5,043 bases of DNA from an uncultured Ruminococcus sp. (GTDB lineage Bacteria; Bacillota; Clostridia; Oscillospirales; Ruminococcaceae): the NCBI GenBank assembly GCA_947177935.1, contig CAMWWG010000094.1, forward strand, positions 1 to 5,043, in the 5' to 3' direction. This document shows, piece by piece, positions 1 to 4,277 of this stretch. A model generated the notes under the pieces. That model did no database searches and was not told where the DNA came from. It saw nothing but the letters and a program-made list of their open reading frames with translations. Every line of letters begins with the position of its first letter. Positions within the stretch are counted from its first letter, which is position 1. A program made the translations under genes and the position numbers.

Positions 1-129
1 GTCACAATGACCGCAGCTGCATTTGTTTCCACAGGAACTGCACCCGCCGCTTTTGTGATCTTTCCAGATGCTCCGGATGGCAAGCACCAGAATTGCGGCA
101 ATGATTAAAATGACTATTACATTTGCCAT
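1..129 (-). CDS. FeoB-associated Cys-rich membrane protein (partial, 3' end off the window)
   Basis: Forty-three codons are visible, reading from the right and continuing past the left edge. Residues 2-18 form one hydrophobic helix (ANVIVILIIAAILVLAI), followed by a short basic stretch and a cysteine-rich tail with Cys30, Cys33, Cys37, Cys39 and Cys42. One N-terminal helix plus a small Cys cluster directly after feoB is the signature of the FeoB-associated Cys-rich membrane protein family, usually about 45-70 residues, so most of the protein is probably present. The start ATG lies one base after the feoB stop codon. A GAAAGGG ribosome site six bases upstream of the ATG lies inside the last feoB codons, so translation is likely coupled. 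The biochemical role is not established; binding Fe2+ at the FeoB exit or holding FeoB subunits together are plausible inferences, partly by analogy with gammaproteobacterial FeoC, which is absent here. The family call is fairly secure; the function is not. Confidence 0.85.
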   Translation of the reverse strand, partial: MANVIVILIIAAILVLAIRSIWKDHKSGGCSSCGNKCSCGHCD

Positions 130-130
130 A

Positions 131-2272
131 TTAAGCCCTTTCTAAAGAAAGTTTTGATTTCTTCTCAGGAGAATACGCTTTCTTGATGAATAACAAGTAA
201 ATTACGAACAACAGACAAACAATCGCAAACACTGTGCCGATGCCGAATGCGCCTGTTGTCAGCAGTGTCCCGAACTGATAGATCATCAGAGAGACAATAT
301 AAGCCAGGGCACACTGATAGCATACGGCAAACCAGGTCATTTTACCGGACATCATTTCACGGCGTAATGCGCCGACTGCTGCAAAACAGGGAACGCACAG
401 CAGATTGAATGCCATCATCGCATAAGCGGCAACGGGAGTATAAGCTGCCGCCAGCTCCGGCCAGAATTCTGCACCATCCTCTGCGACTTCCTCAAATCCG
501 TACAGAACGCCGAATGTGCCGACAAGATTCTCTTTTGCAATCAGTCCTGTCAGGGATGCGACAGCGGCTTTCCAGTCGCCGAATCCTAACGGCGCAAAGA
601 TCGGCGCAATGATTTTACCGATTCCGGCAAGCATGGATTCTTCCGGATCAACCATTTCAAAATGCAGATTGAAACTCTGTAAAAACCAGATCAGAACCGT
701 AGAAACCAGGACAATGGAAGTGGCTTTCTTGATGAATGCAAGACCCCTGTCAAGCATCGTCCGCAGAACATTCCCTATCCCCGGCAGATGATAAGCCGGC
801 AGTTCAATGACAAACGGCGCAGGATCTCCGGCGAATAATTTTGTCTTTTTCAGGATAATCCCGGAAATCACAACGCAGGCAATGCCCAGGAAGTATGCTG
901 ACGGCCCAACCCAGACCTGATCCGGGAAGAATGCACCTGCAATCAGTGCAATGATCGGGAGTTTTGCCCCGCAGGGAATGAATGTTGTCGTCATAATTGT
1001 CATACGGCGGTCGTTATCGCTTTCAATCGTCCGGGATGCCATAATCCCAGGAACACCGCATCCGGTAGAGACTAACATTGGGATGAAAGATTTACCGGAT
1101 AAACCAAATTTACGGAAAATCCGGTCTAATACAAATGCAATTCTTGCCATATAGCCACAGTCTTCCAGGATTGCCAGACAAATGAATAATACTAACATCT
1201 GTGGCAGGAATCCGAGAACAGCACCAACACCGCCGACAATTCCATCCATAATTAGACCATAGAGCCAATCGGCAAGACCAAGATTTTCCAGTGCACCGCC
1301 TAAGTACGTCGGGACAATTTCCCCAAACAGAACATCATTGACCCAATCCGTCGCCATTGTGCCGATTGTGGAAATAGAAATAAAATACACCAGGAACATA
1401 ATTACTGCAAAGATCGGCAACGCCAAAATTCTATGCGTCACGATTCTGTCAATCTTATCCGATGCGGTCATACCGGAAGTATCTTTCTTGTGAATACACT
1501 TTTCTGTCACGGAAGCAATCCAAGCATAACGTTCTCCGGTAATGATGCTTTCACTGTCATCATCCAAAATTTCCTCACAGGATGCCACCAGATTTTCAAT
1601 GTTTCCCAGATCCAAAGCATTCAGCCCCAGATCTTGTTGTATTTCCTCGTCTCGTTCAAACAATTTCACAGCATACCAGCGCAGGCTTCTGGAATCTGCT
1701 TTTCCGGTGATGATCCCGGAAATTTTCTCTATTACAGTTTCGATTTCATCCGAAAATTTCTGTTTTAAGGCAACTTCTTTTTTGTTTTTTGCGACAGCAA
1801 CCGCTTTTTTCACAGCGTCTTCAATGCCGTCCCCTTTGAGTGCAGAAATTTCGACAACTTCACAGCCGAGCATGTTGCCGAGTTTTTTCGTGTCAATCCG
1901 GTCGCCGTTTTTTCGGATCACATCCATCATATTGAGTGCAATCACAACAGGAATGCCAACTTCAATCAACTGTGTGGAAAGATATAAATTTCTTTCCAGA
2001 TTTGTCGCATCGACGATATTTAAAATGGCATCCGGCTTGTCATGGATAATATAATTCCGGGATACGATTTCTTCCGCAGTATACGGAGAAAGTGAATAAA
2101 TACCCGGTAAATCTTCGATAATTACGGATTTGTCGGATTTTAATCTGCCGTCTTTCTTTTCTACCGTCACGCCAGGCCAGTTGCCGACATGCTGTGCACT
2201 GCCTGTCAAAGCATTGAACAGCGTCGTTTTGCCGGTGTTCGGATTTCCAGCGAGTGCTAATCTGATTTCCAT
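131..2272 (-). CDS. feoB: Ferrous iron transporter FeoB (GTPase/permease)
   Basis: A complete 713-residue FeoB, the inner-membrane protein that imports Fe2+ in a GTP-dependent way. The N-terminal G domain has G1 GNPNTGKT (9-16), a G2 threonine in GVT (Thr36), G3 DLPG (54-57), G4 NMMD (114-117) and G5 SAL (143-145). Residues about 165-265 are the helical GDI-like spacer. The membrane core starts near residue 283 and has two Gate-like halves, with the conserved LEDCGYMAR (369-377), GCGVPGI (404-410) and IPCGAKLP (432-439) motifs. Cys405, Cys434, Cys626 and Cys629 are of the type proposed to line the iron path. A last helix (about 674-696) is followed by a lysine-rich cytoplasmic tail. Length fits Firmicutes FeoB, somewhat shorter than the 773-residue E. 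coli protein. The start at 2272 is preceded by AAGGAG (2283-2288), ten bases away, and the G1 loop starts eight residues later as expected. All key residues are present and nothing suggests inactivation. It is third in the feo operon. Confidence 0.98.
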   Translation of the reverse strand: MEIRLALAGNPNTGKTTLFNALTGSAQHVGNWPGVTVEKKDGRLKSDKSVIIEDLPGIYSLSPYTAEEIVSRNYIIHDKPDAILNIVDATNLERNLYLSTQLIEVGIPVVIALNMMDVIRKNGDRIDTKKLGNMLGCEVVEISALKGDGIEDAVKKAVAVAKNKKEVALKQKFSDEIETVIEKISGIITGKADSRSLRWYAVKLFERDEEIQQDLGLNALDLGNIENLVASCEEILDDDSESIITGERYAWIASVTEKCIHKKDTSGMTASDKIDRIVTHRILALPIFAVIMFLVYFISISTIGTMATDWVNDVLFGEIVPTYLGGALENLGLADWLYGLIMDGIVGGVGAVLGFLPQMLVLFICLAILEDCGYMARIAFVLDRIFRKFGLSGKSFIPMLVSTGCGVPGIMASRTIESDNDRRMTIMTTTFIPCGAKLPIIALIAGAFFPDQVWVGPSAYFLGIACVVISGIILKKTKLFAGDPAPFVIELPAYHLPGIGNVLRTMLDRGLAFIKKATSIVLVSTVLIWFLQSFNLHFEMVDPEESMLAGIGKIIAPIFAPLGFGDWKAAVASLTGLIAKENLVGTFGVLYGFEEVAEDGAEFWPELAAAYTPVAAYAMMAFNLLCVPCFAAVGALRREMMSGKMTWFAVCYQCALAYIVSLMIYQFGTLLTTGAFGIGTVFAIVCLLFVIYLLFIKKAYSPEKKSKLSLERA

Positions 2273-2294
2273 GTAAAAAATACTCCTTATCAGT

Positions 2295-2313
2295 ATAATA
2301 TTATCAATATTAT
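2295..2313. repeat. AT-only inverted repeat between feoA and feoB
   Basis: Two perfect 8-base arms, ATAATATT and AATATTAT, flank a 3-base centre. The repeat fills much of the 51-bp gap between the second feoA gene and feoB and ends six bases before the feoB ribosome site (2283-2288). In RNA it would form only a weak all-AU stem. It could be an mRNA stability or translation element, or a chance product of AT-rich DNA. It contains GATAAT, a half-site word of Fur boxes, but it does not form a Fur 7-1-7 palindrome. Confidence 0.4.
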
Positions 2314-2323
2314 GAATTATAAT

Positions 2324-2545
2324 TTAATTCACTTCGATCAATTCTGCATCGCTTTTCCGGATTGTTAATTCATACCCCCGGACGGTCAGCTCAATCGGAT
2401 CTCCTAACGGAGCGACTTTCCGAACGTAGACCTTTGCGCCCTTGGTGATTCCCATGTCCAGAATTCTGCGCCGGAGTGCGCCGTCTCCATGCAGTTTTAC
2501 AACTGTAACTGTCTGCCCACAGGCAATTTCTTTCAATGATTTCAT
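2324..2545 (-). CDS. feoA: FeoA family protein (second feoA of the operon)
   Basis: A complete 73-residue single-domain FeoA, a small cytoplasmic SH3-like beta-barrel that supports FeoB-dependent Fe2+ uptake, probably by contacting FeoB. The typical pattern is visible: a hydrophobic start and G-Q-T turn (10-12), HGDGALRRRILDMGITKG (19-36) and VAPLGDPIELTVRGYELTIR (44-63), ending in the usual A-E-L-I-E-V. It is closer to the classical FeoA consensus than its upstream paralogue, especially in the RRRILDMG and APLGDPIE motifs. The ATG at 2545 is the only ordinary start in the right place, but the AAAGGAG ribosome site (2561-2567) is 15 bases away, unusually far. Expression may therefore be weaker, or coupled to the gene upstream, which ends 47 bases before. 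feoB follows 51 bases downstream. Confidence 0.95.
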   Translation of the reverse strand: MKSLKEIACGQTVTVVKLHGDGALRRRILDMGITKGAKVYVRKVAPLGDPIELTVRGYELTIRKSDAELIEVN

Positions 2546-2592
2546 AATCTGAAATACTTTCTCCTTTCTGAAAAATTGAAAATTAAAAAAAT

Positions 2593-2811
2593 TTAATCTG
2601 CAAGAATAATCCTGCTCGCTGTCACTTTGTTCAGGGCGAGCCTCGAACCTTTCAGCTCAATGATTAAATTCCCTGCCAGTTCTGAAATTACCCGTATGTT
2701 TTCGCCTGTGACAAATCCCAGTTCTTCCAGATGGCGGACAGCGGCGGATTTTCCGTGCAGTTCCTTAATCACACCGGACTGTCCCTGTTTTAACATTGTT
2801 AATGGCATCAT
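2593..2811 (-). CDS. feoA: FeoA family protein (first gene of the feo operon)
   Basis: A complete 72-residue FeoA-domain protein. The family features are a leading L-x-x-G-Q-S-G turn (7-12), HLEELGFVTGENIRVI (27-42), a GN-L-I-I-E-L strand (47-53), GSRLALNK (55-62) and a closing A-S-R-I-I-L. This HL-x-x-LGF...G-x-x-I-x-V...GN-x-I...GSRLAL type is the short FeoA variant that often precedes a second feoA in Clostridia. It shares only scattered positions with the downstream FeoA, so the pair is diverged and not a recent tandem copy. Two ATG codons lie side by side at the start. The GGAGG ribosome site (2816-2820) is 4 bases from the first and 7 from the second, so the protein may really begin at 2808, one residue shorter. 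As the first gene it sits directly behind the operon promoter and its two operator-like dyads. A separate function from the other FeoA, such as a regulatory role, cannot be seen from sequence. Confidence 0.93.
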   Translation of the reverse strand: MMPLTMLKQGQSGVIKELHGKSAAVRHLEELGFVTGENIRVISELAGNLIIELKGSRLALNKVTASRIILAD

Positions 2812-2832
2812 AATTCCTCCCTGGATGATATA

Positions 2833-2855
2833 AATTTTAAATTAAATTTAAAATT
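2833..2855. repeat. Perfect 11+1+11 AT palindrome in the feo leader
   Basis: AATTTTAAATT, a single central A, then AATTTAAAATT: a perfect 23-bp dyad of only A and T, in the untranslated leader of the feo operon. It overlaps the proximal operator-like dyad by four bases. With one base at its centre it is more plausible as a protein-binding or DNA-bending site than as an RNA hairpin, but AT-rich DNA produces such dyads by chance fairly often. Confidence 0.45.
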
Positions 2856-2869
2856 AGAATCTGCTAATT
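2852..2869. promoter_or_regulatory. Operator-like dyad A of the feo operon (TTAG-N6-CTAA)
   Basis: AATTAG-AATCTG-CTAATT: 6-base perfect arms around a 6-base centre. It has the same core and spacing as dyad B, 34 bp away centre to centre. Placed about 35-50 bases downstream of the inferred start of feo transcription. TTAG/CTAA half-sites are typical of operators of DtxR/IdeR-type metal-dependent repressors, which control iron and manganese uptake genes. The assignment to that family is inference; no regulator gene is in the window. Confidence 0.5.
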
Positions 2870-2886
2870 CAAATATCAAATTTTAA

Positions 2887-2902
2887 GTTAGCTTCTCCTA
2901 AC
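2887..2902. promoter_or_regulatory. Operator-like dyad B of the feo operon (TTAG-N6-CTAA)
   Basis: GTTAG-CTTCTC-CTAAC: 5-base perfect arms around a 6-base centre. The right half-site reads CCTAA, so the site approximates TTAGG-N4-CCTAA with one mismatch. It lies eight bases downstream of the TATAAT of the feo promoter, that is at or just past the transcription start, a position where a bound repressor would block initiation. Fe2+-dependent repression of the operon by a DtxR-like protein is the likely reading. Confidence 0.55.
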
Positions 2903-2910
2903 CAGTATCT

Positions 2911-2939
2911 ATTATAGCGTATTTCTGTCTTCTTTTGTA
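2911..2939 (-). promoter_or_regulatory. Putative sigma-A promoter of the feo operon
   Basis: On the minus strand a perfect -10 TATAAT (2911-2916) is preceded by a 17-base spacer and a poor -35, TACAAA (2934-2939). The predicted start is near 2904, giving a leader of about 90 bases before feoA. A weak -35 suits a promoter under regulation. A second possibility, TTGATA-N17-TAATTT closer to the gene and overlapping dyad A, is less convincing because of its -10. Confidence 0.5.
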
Positions 2940-2947
2940 TTCTATTA

Positions 2948-2976
2948 TTGACTTGTTATTCTATTAATTTTATTCT
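2948..2976 (+). promoter_or_regulatory. Possible upstream promoter toward adaA
   Basis: TTGACT (2948-2953), a 17-base spacer and TATTCT (2971-2976) form a plausible sigma-A promoter in the divergent feo/adaA region. Two more TTGAC words follow at 2981 and 2992 without good -10 partners. It would give a leader of about 100 bases. It is weaker support than the extended -10 site nearer the gene. Confidence 0.3.
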
Positions 2977-3013
2977 GATATTGACTTTTAATTGACAAAT
3001 TTTCAATTTTCTC

Positions 3014-3042
3014 TGGCTTTTTTCTGTTTTTTATGCTATAAT
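3014..3042 (+). promoter_or_regulatory. Putative extended -10 promoter of adaA
   Basis: TGCTATAAT (3034-3042) is a consensus -10 with the TGn extension, which can compensate for a poor -35; the hexamer at 17-base spacing is TGGCTT (3014-3019). Transcription would begin near 3049, about 38 bases before the adaA start. A small dyad, CTGGA...TCCAG (3052-3069), lies right at the start of the transcript and could be an operator or a weak hairpin. Ada proteins of this family usually activate their own gene after methylation, but no Ada box can be assigned with confidence. Confidence 0.5.
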
Positions 3043-3086
3043 AAACAAAAACTGGATTTTCATTTCCAGATACCTGAGGTGAACTT

Positions 3087-3665
3087 ATGACACAAGAACA
3101 ATGGTCAGCAATTAGAAACAGAAATAAAGATTACGATAATCAATTCTTTTATGCTGTCAGAACAACGGGGATTGTCTGCCGTCCTTCCTGCACTTCCCGG
3201 CCGTGCAATCCGAAGAATATTATCATTTTTTTCACACTGCAGGAAGCACTTGCCCATGGATTCAGACCATGCAGAAAGTGCCGTCCGGAACTGCCGGACT
3301 GGAACGGCGCAAAAGCAGAACTTGCCAGATCTGCACAAAAGCTCATCACGGAAAATTACAAGGAAAAATTTTCTTTGCAGGCAATCGCCGGTACTCTCTA
3401 TGTCAACAAGAGCTATCTTGTCCGGACATTTAAAGAAATCACCGGTATCACGCCCCTTGCGTATCATCATCAGATCCGCTGCGAACAGGCAAAAAAACTG
3501 CTGACCCGGCAGGAATTAAGCATTTCTTTCATTAGCTGTGAAGTCGGCTATCAGACGGCATCCCATTTTACAAAAATGTTTAAATCCGTCTGCGGCTGTA
3601 CGCCATCAGAATACCGAAACAACTATCTAGCAACGCTTCAAACTGACAGAACACAAACAGAATAA
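3087..3665 (+). CDS. adaA: AdaA-type methylphosphotriester-DNA methyl acceptor / AraC-family activator
   Basis: A complete 192-residue protein with two domains. Residues about 5-75 are the Ada zinc-binding domain: FFYAVRTTGIVCRPSC (20-35) and GFRPCRKC (58-65) give the four ligands Cys31, Cys35, Cys62 and Cys65. By family knowledge, Cys31 (equivalent to E. coli Ada Cys38) takes a methyl group from DNA methylphosphotriesters, which turns the protein into a transcription activator. Residues about 78-180 are an AraC-type double HTH, with FSLQAIAGTLYVNKSYLVRTFKE in the first half and the usual GYQTASHFTKMFK (154-166)...G-x-TPSEYR at the end. There is no O6-methylguanine methyltransferase domain, and the length matches Bacillus AdaA (about 211 residues), so this is the split AdaA type, not full-length Ada. 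Its partner adaB does not follow; the next gene is a tRNA. The start at 3087 has GAGGTG (3076-3081) five bases upstream. It is divergent from the feo operon. Function is secure at the family level; target genes are unknown. Confidence 0.92.
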   Translation: MTQEQWSAIRNRNKDYDNQFFYAVRTTGIVCRPSCTSRPCNPKNIIIFFTLQEALAHGFRPCRKCRPELPDWNGAKAELARSAQKLITENYKEKFSLQAIAGTLYVNKSYLVRTFKEITGITPLAYHHQIRCEQAKKLLTRQELSISFISCEVGYQTASHFTKMFKSVCGCTPSEYRNNYLATLQTDRTQTE

Positions 3666-3680
3666 TTTTATTTCGCTTGA

Positions 3681-3723
3681 TTTTTAAAAAAATTATATAT
3701 TTTTGCTATATATTTTTTAAAAA
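3681..3723. terminator. AT-only dyad downstream of adaA, possible weak terminator
   Basis: Starting 16 bases after the adaA stop, T5A6 pairs with T6A5 and then TATATA with TATATA across a two-base bulge, around a 7-base loop (TTTTTGC). This gives about 17 A-T pairs and no G-C pair. It may help end the adaA transcript, but it is not a canonical terminator because the stem lacks G-C and no U-tract follows. It also lies about 45 bp upstream of the tRNA promoter -35, so it may instead contribute to the AT-rich upstream region of that promoter. Confidence 0.35.
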
Positions 3724-3766
3724 ACCCTTAATTTTTGTGAATTTATATAAAATTCCTATTTTGCTA

Positions 3767-3795
3767 TTGACATTTGCAATTTCTTGTGCTATAAT
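3767..3795 (+). promoter_or_regulatory. Consensus sigma-A promoter of the initiator tRNA
   Basis: TTGACA (3767-3772), a 17-base spacer and TATAAT (3790-3795) match the full consensus at both hexamers, with a TGTGC extension in front of the -10. The 40 bases upstream are almost only A and T, which fits an UP element of a strong stable-RNA promoter. Transcription would start near 3802, leaving a leader of about 42 bases for RNase P to remove. The leader begins with a small dyad, GTCAT...ATGAC (3802-3818). Confidence 0.9.
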
Positions 3796-3843
3796 AATAA
3801 AGTCATCAGGGATATGACGATTAAAAACAAAATGAAAATGGAT

Positions 3844-3920
<77 letters not shown>

Positions 3921-3950
3921 TGTTTCTGTATCAAAAAAGATAACAGAGTG

Positions 3951-3978
3951 AAAAAGACCGAGAAATCGGTCTTTTTTA
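3951..3978 (+). terminator. Intrinsic terminator of the tRNA-fMet unit
   Basis: GACCGA (3956-3961), a GAAA tetraloop and TCGGTC (3966-3971), extended by A5 on the left pairing with the T6 run on the right, give an 11-pair stem followed by its U-tract. It starts 30 bases after the CCA end and clearly ends the tRNA transcript. Because of the A run on the left it could also act on the other strand. Confidence 0.9.
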
Positions 3979-4046
3979 TTGTATCCGGAGGTTGAAATTT
4001 TTAAGTGAAACCGTAGATGACATTGCTGAAAAAATAATCTGAATCA

Positions 4047-4059
4047 GGATTTGAACCAA
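4047..4059 (-). repeat. Inverted 13-base copy of the tRNA-fMet T-arm
   Basis: The minus strand reads TTGGTTCAAATCC, identical to 3894-3906 in the T arm of the tRNA. The neighbouring bases do not pair into a T stem and no other tRNA arm is found, so this is not a second tRNA. It could be a relic of tRNA-derived sequence or an integrase-related site, or chance, since the T-loop word is common. Confidence 0.35.
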
Positions 4060-4104
4060 TGAAAAATCATTTTCAGAACAAATTCAAAGTCAGTCACATA
4101 AAAA

Positions 4105-4126
4105 TTTTAGTTAATTTCAGCTAAAA
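4105..4126. repeat. Dyad TTTTAG-N10-CTAAAA upstream of the ArdC-like gene
   Basis: Perfect 6-base arms (4105-4110 and 4121-4126) around ten bases; the next inward positions add one more pair. It could be an operator for the element-borne gene. The spacing differs from the feo dyads, so a shared regulator is not indicated. Confidence 0.3.
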
Positions 4127-4165
4127 CCAGATAAAATAGAATAAAAAACTTGCACAAAGTTTTAT

Positions 4166-4221
4166 AGCCGGTTTTGTATATTTCTCACAAAGTGAAGAAA
4201 TAAATGAAATCGGCTTTTTTT
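4166..4221 (+). terminator. Long imperfect hairpin with U-tract upstream of the ArdC-like gene
   Basis: AGCCG (4166-4170) pairs with CGGCT (4211-4215). Inward the pairing continues through GTTTTGT/ATGAAAT with three G-U pairs, one A-A mismatch, then TATTTCT with AGAAATA, one bulged A (4195), and CAC with GTG around an AAA triloop. That makes about 23 pairs, followed directly by seven T residues. It has the form of an intrinsic terminator, yet no gene lies between it and the previous terminator. It ends 56 bases before the ArdC-like start codon, so it may be a leader attenuator, the end of an unannotated small RNA, or a boundary structure that shields the next gene from read-through. Confidence 0.65.
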
Positions 4222-4277
4222 ATTTACAGAAGAAAAATAATTGAAATAAATGGTATTTTTATGTAAGGAGGGAGTCG

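Larger units (their letters stand above)
3943..4224 (+). repeat. Diverged direct repeat of the tRNA terminator flank (copies 3943-3980 and 4187-4224)
   Basis: The two 38-base segments, 244 bp apart, align without gaps at 28 of 38 positions. Identical blocks include AGTGAA near the start, GAAATCGG in the middle and TTTTTTATT at the end; the best 19 bases differ only by TC versus CT. Each copy forms the 3' side of a hairpin with a U-tract. Shared terminator composition explains part of the match, but the ACA-x-AGTGAA block is outside the first terminator stem. It may be a remnant of an integration or duplication event at the tRNA 3' flank. Confidence 0.45.
3981..4265. other. AT-rich non-coding stretch between tRNA-fMet and the ArdC-like gene
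   Basis: No gene is supported here on either strand. The stretch holds an inverted tRNA T-arm word (4047-4059), a TGAAAA-ATCA-TTTTCA dyad (4060-4075), a TTTTAG-N10-CTAAAA dyad (4105-4126), a small AAAACTT-GCACA-AAGTTTT hairpin (4145-4163) and a long hairpin with U-tract (4166-4221). No convincing promoter for the ArdC-like gene was found in it; the candidates (such as TTGCAC-N18-TTGTAT near 4150-4179) match poorly. Confidence 0.7.

Noticed and set aside
409..2054. Several plus-strand open frames across 409-2054
   Set aside because: They are antisense to feoB, which has all GTPase and Gate motifs in order; the antisense translations show no domain features.
2821..2945. Fur box in the feo leader
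   Set aside because: No 7-1-7 or GATAAT-N-ATTATC palindrome is present; the dyads here have TTAG/CTAA half-sites instead.
3105..3504. Overlapping frames on both strands inside adaA
   Set aside because: They are out-of-frame readings of the adaA coding sequence, whose Ada and AraC motifs are unambiguous.
3992..4042. Possible 16-codon peptide starting with TTG after CGGAGG
   Set aside because: The ribosome-site-like bases abut the start codon with no spacing, the frame is very short and it follows a strong terminator; no support beyond chance.
4033..4060. A second tRNA on the minus strand, suggested by GGTTCAAATCC
   Set aside because: The bases around the T-loop do not form a T stem and no acceptor, anticodon or D arm can be placed.
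4105..4126. Third copy of the feo-type operator
   Set aside because: The TTAG/CTAA arms are ten bases apart, not six, and the site is beside an unrelated gene.
3981..4277. T-box or other known riboswitch ahead of the ArdC-like gene
   Set aside because: No T-box consensus or recognised aptamer core is visible; only hairpins with a U-tract can be supported.
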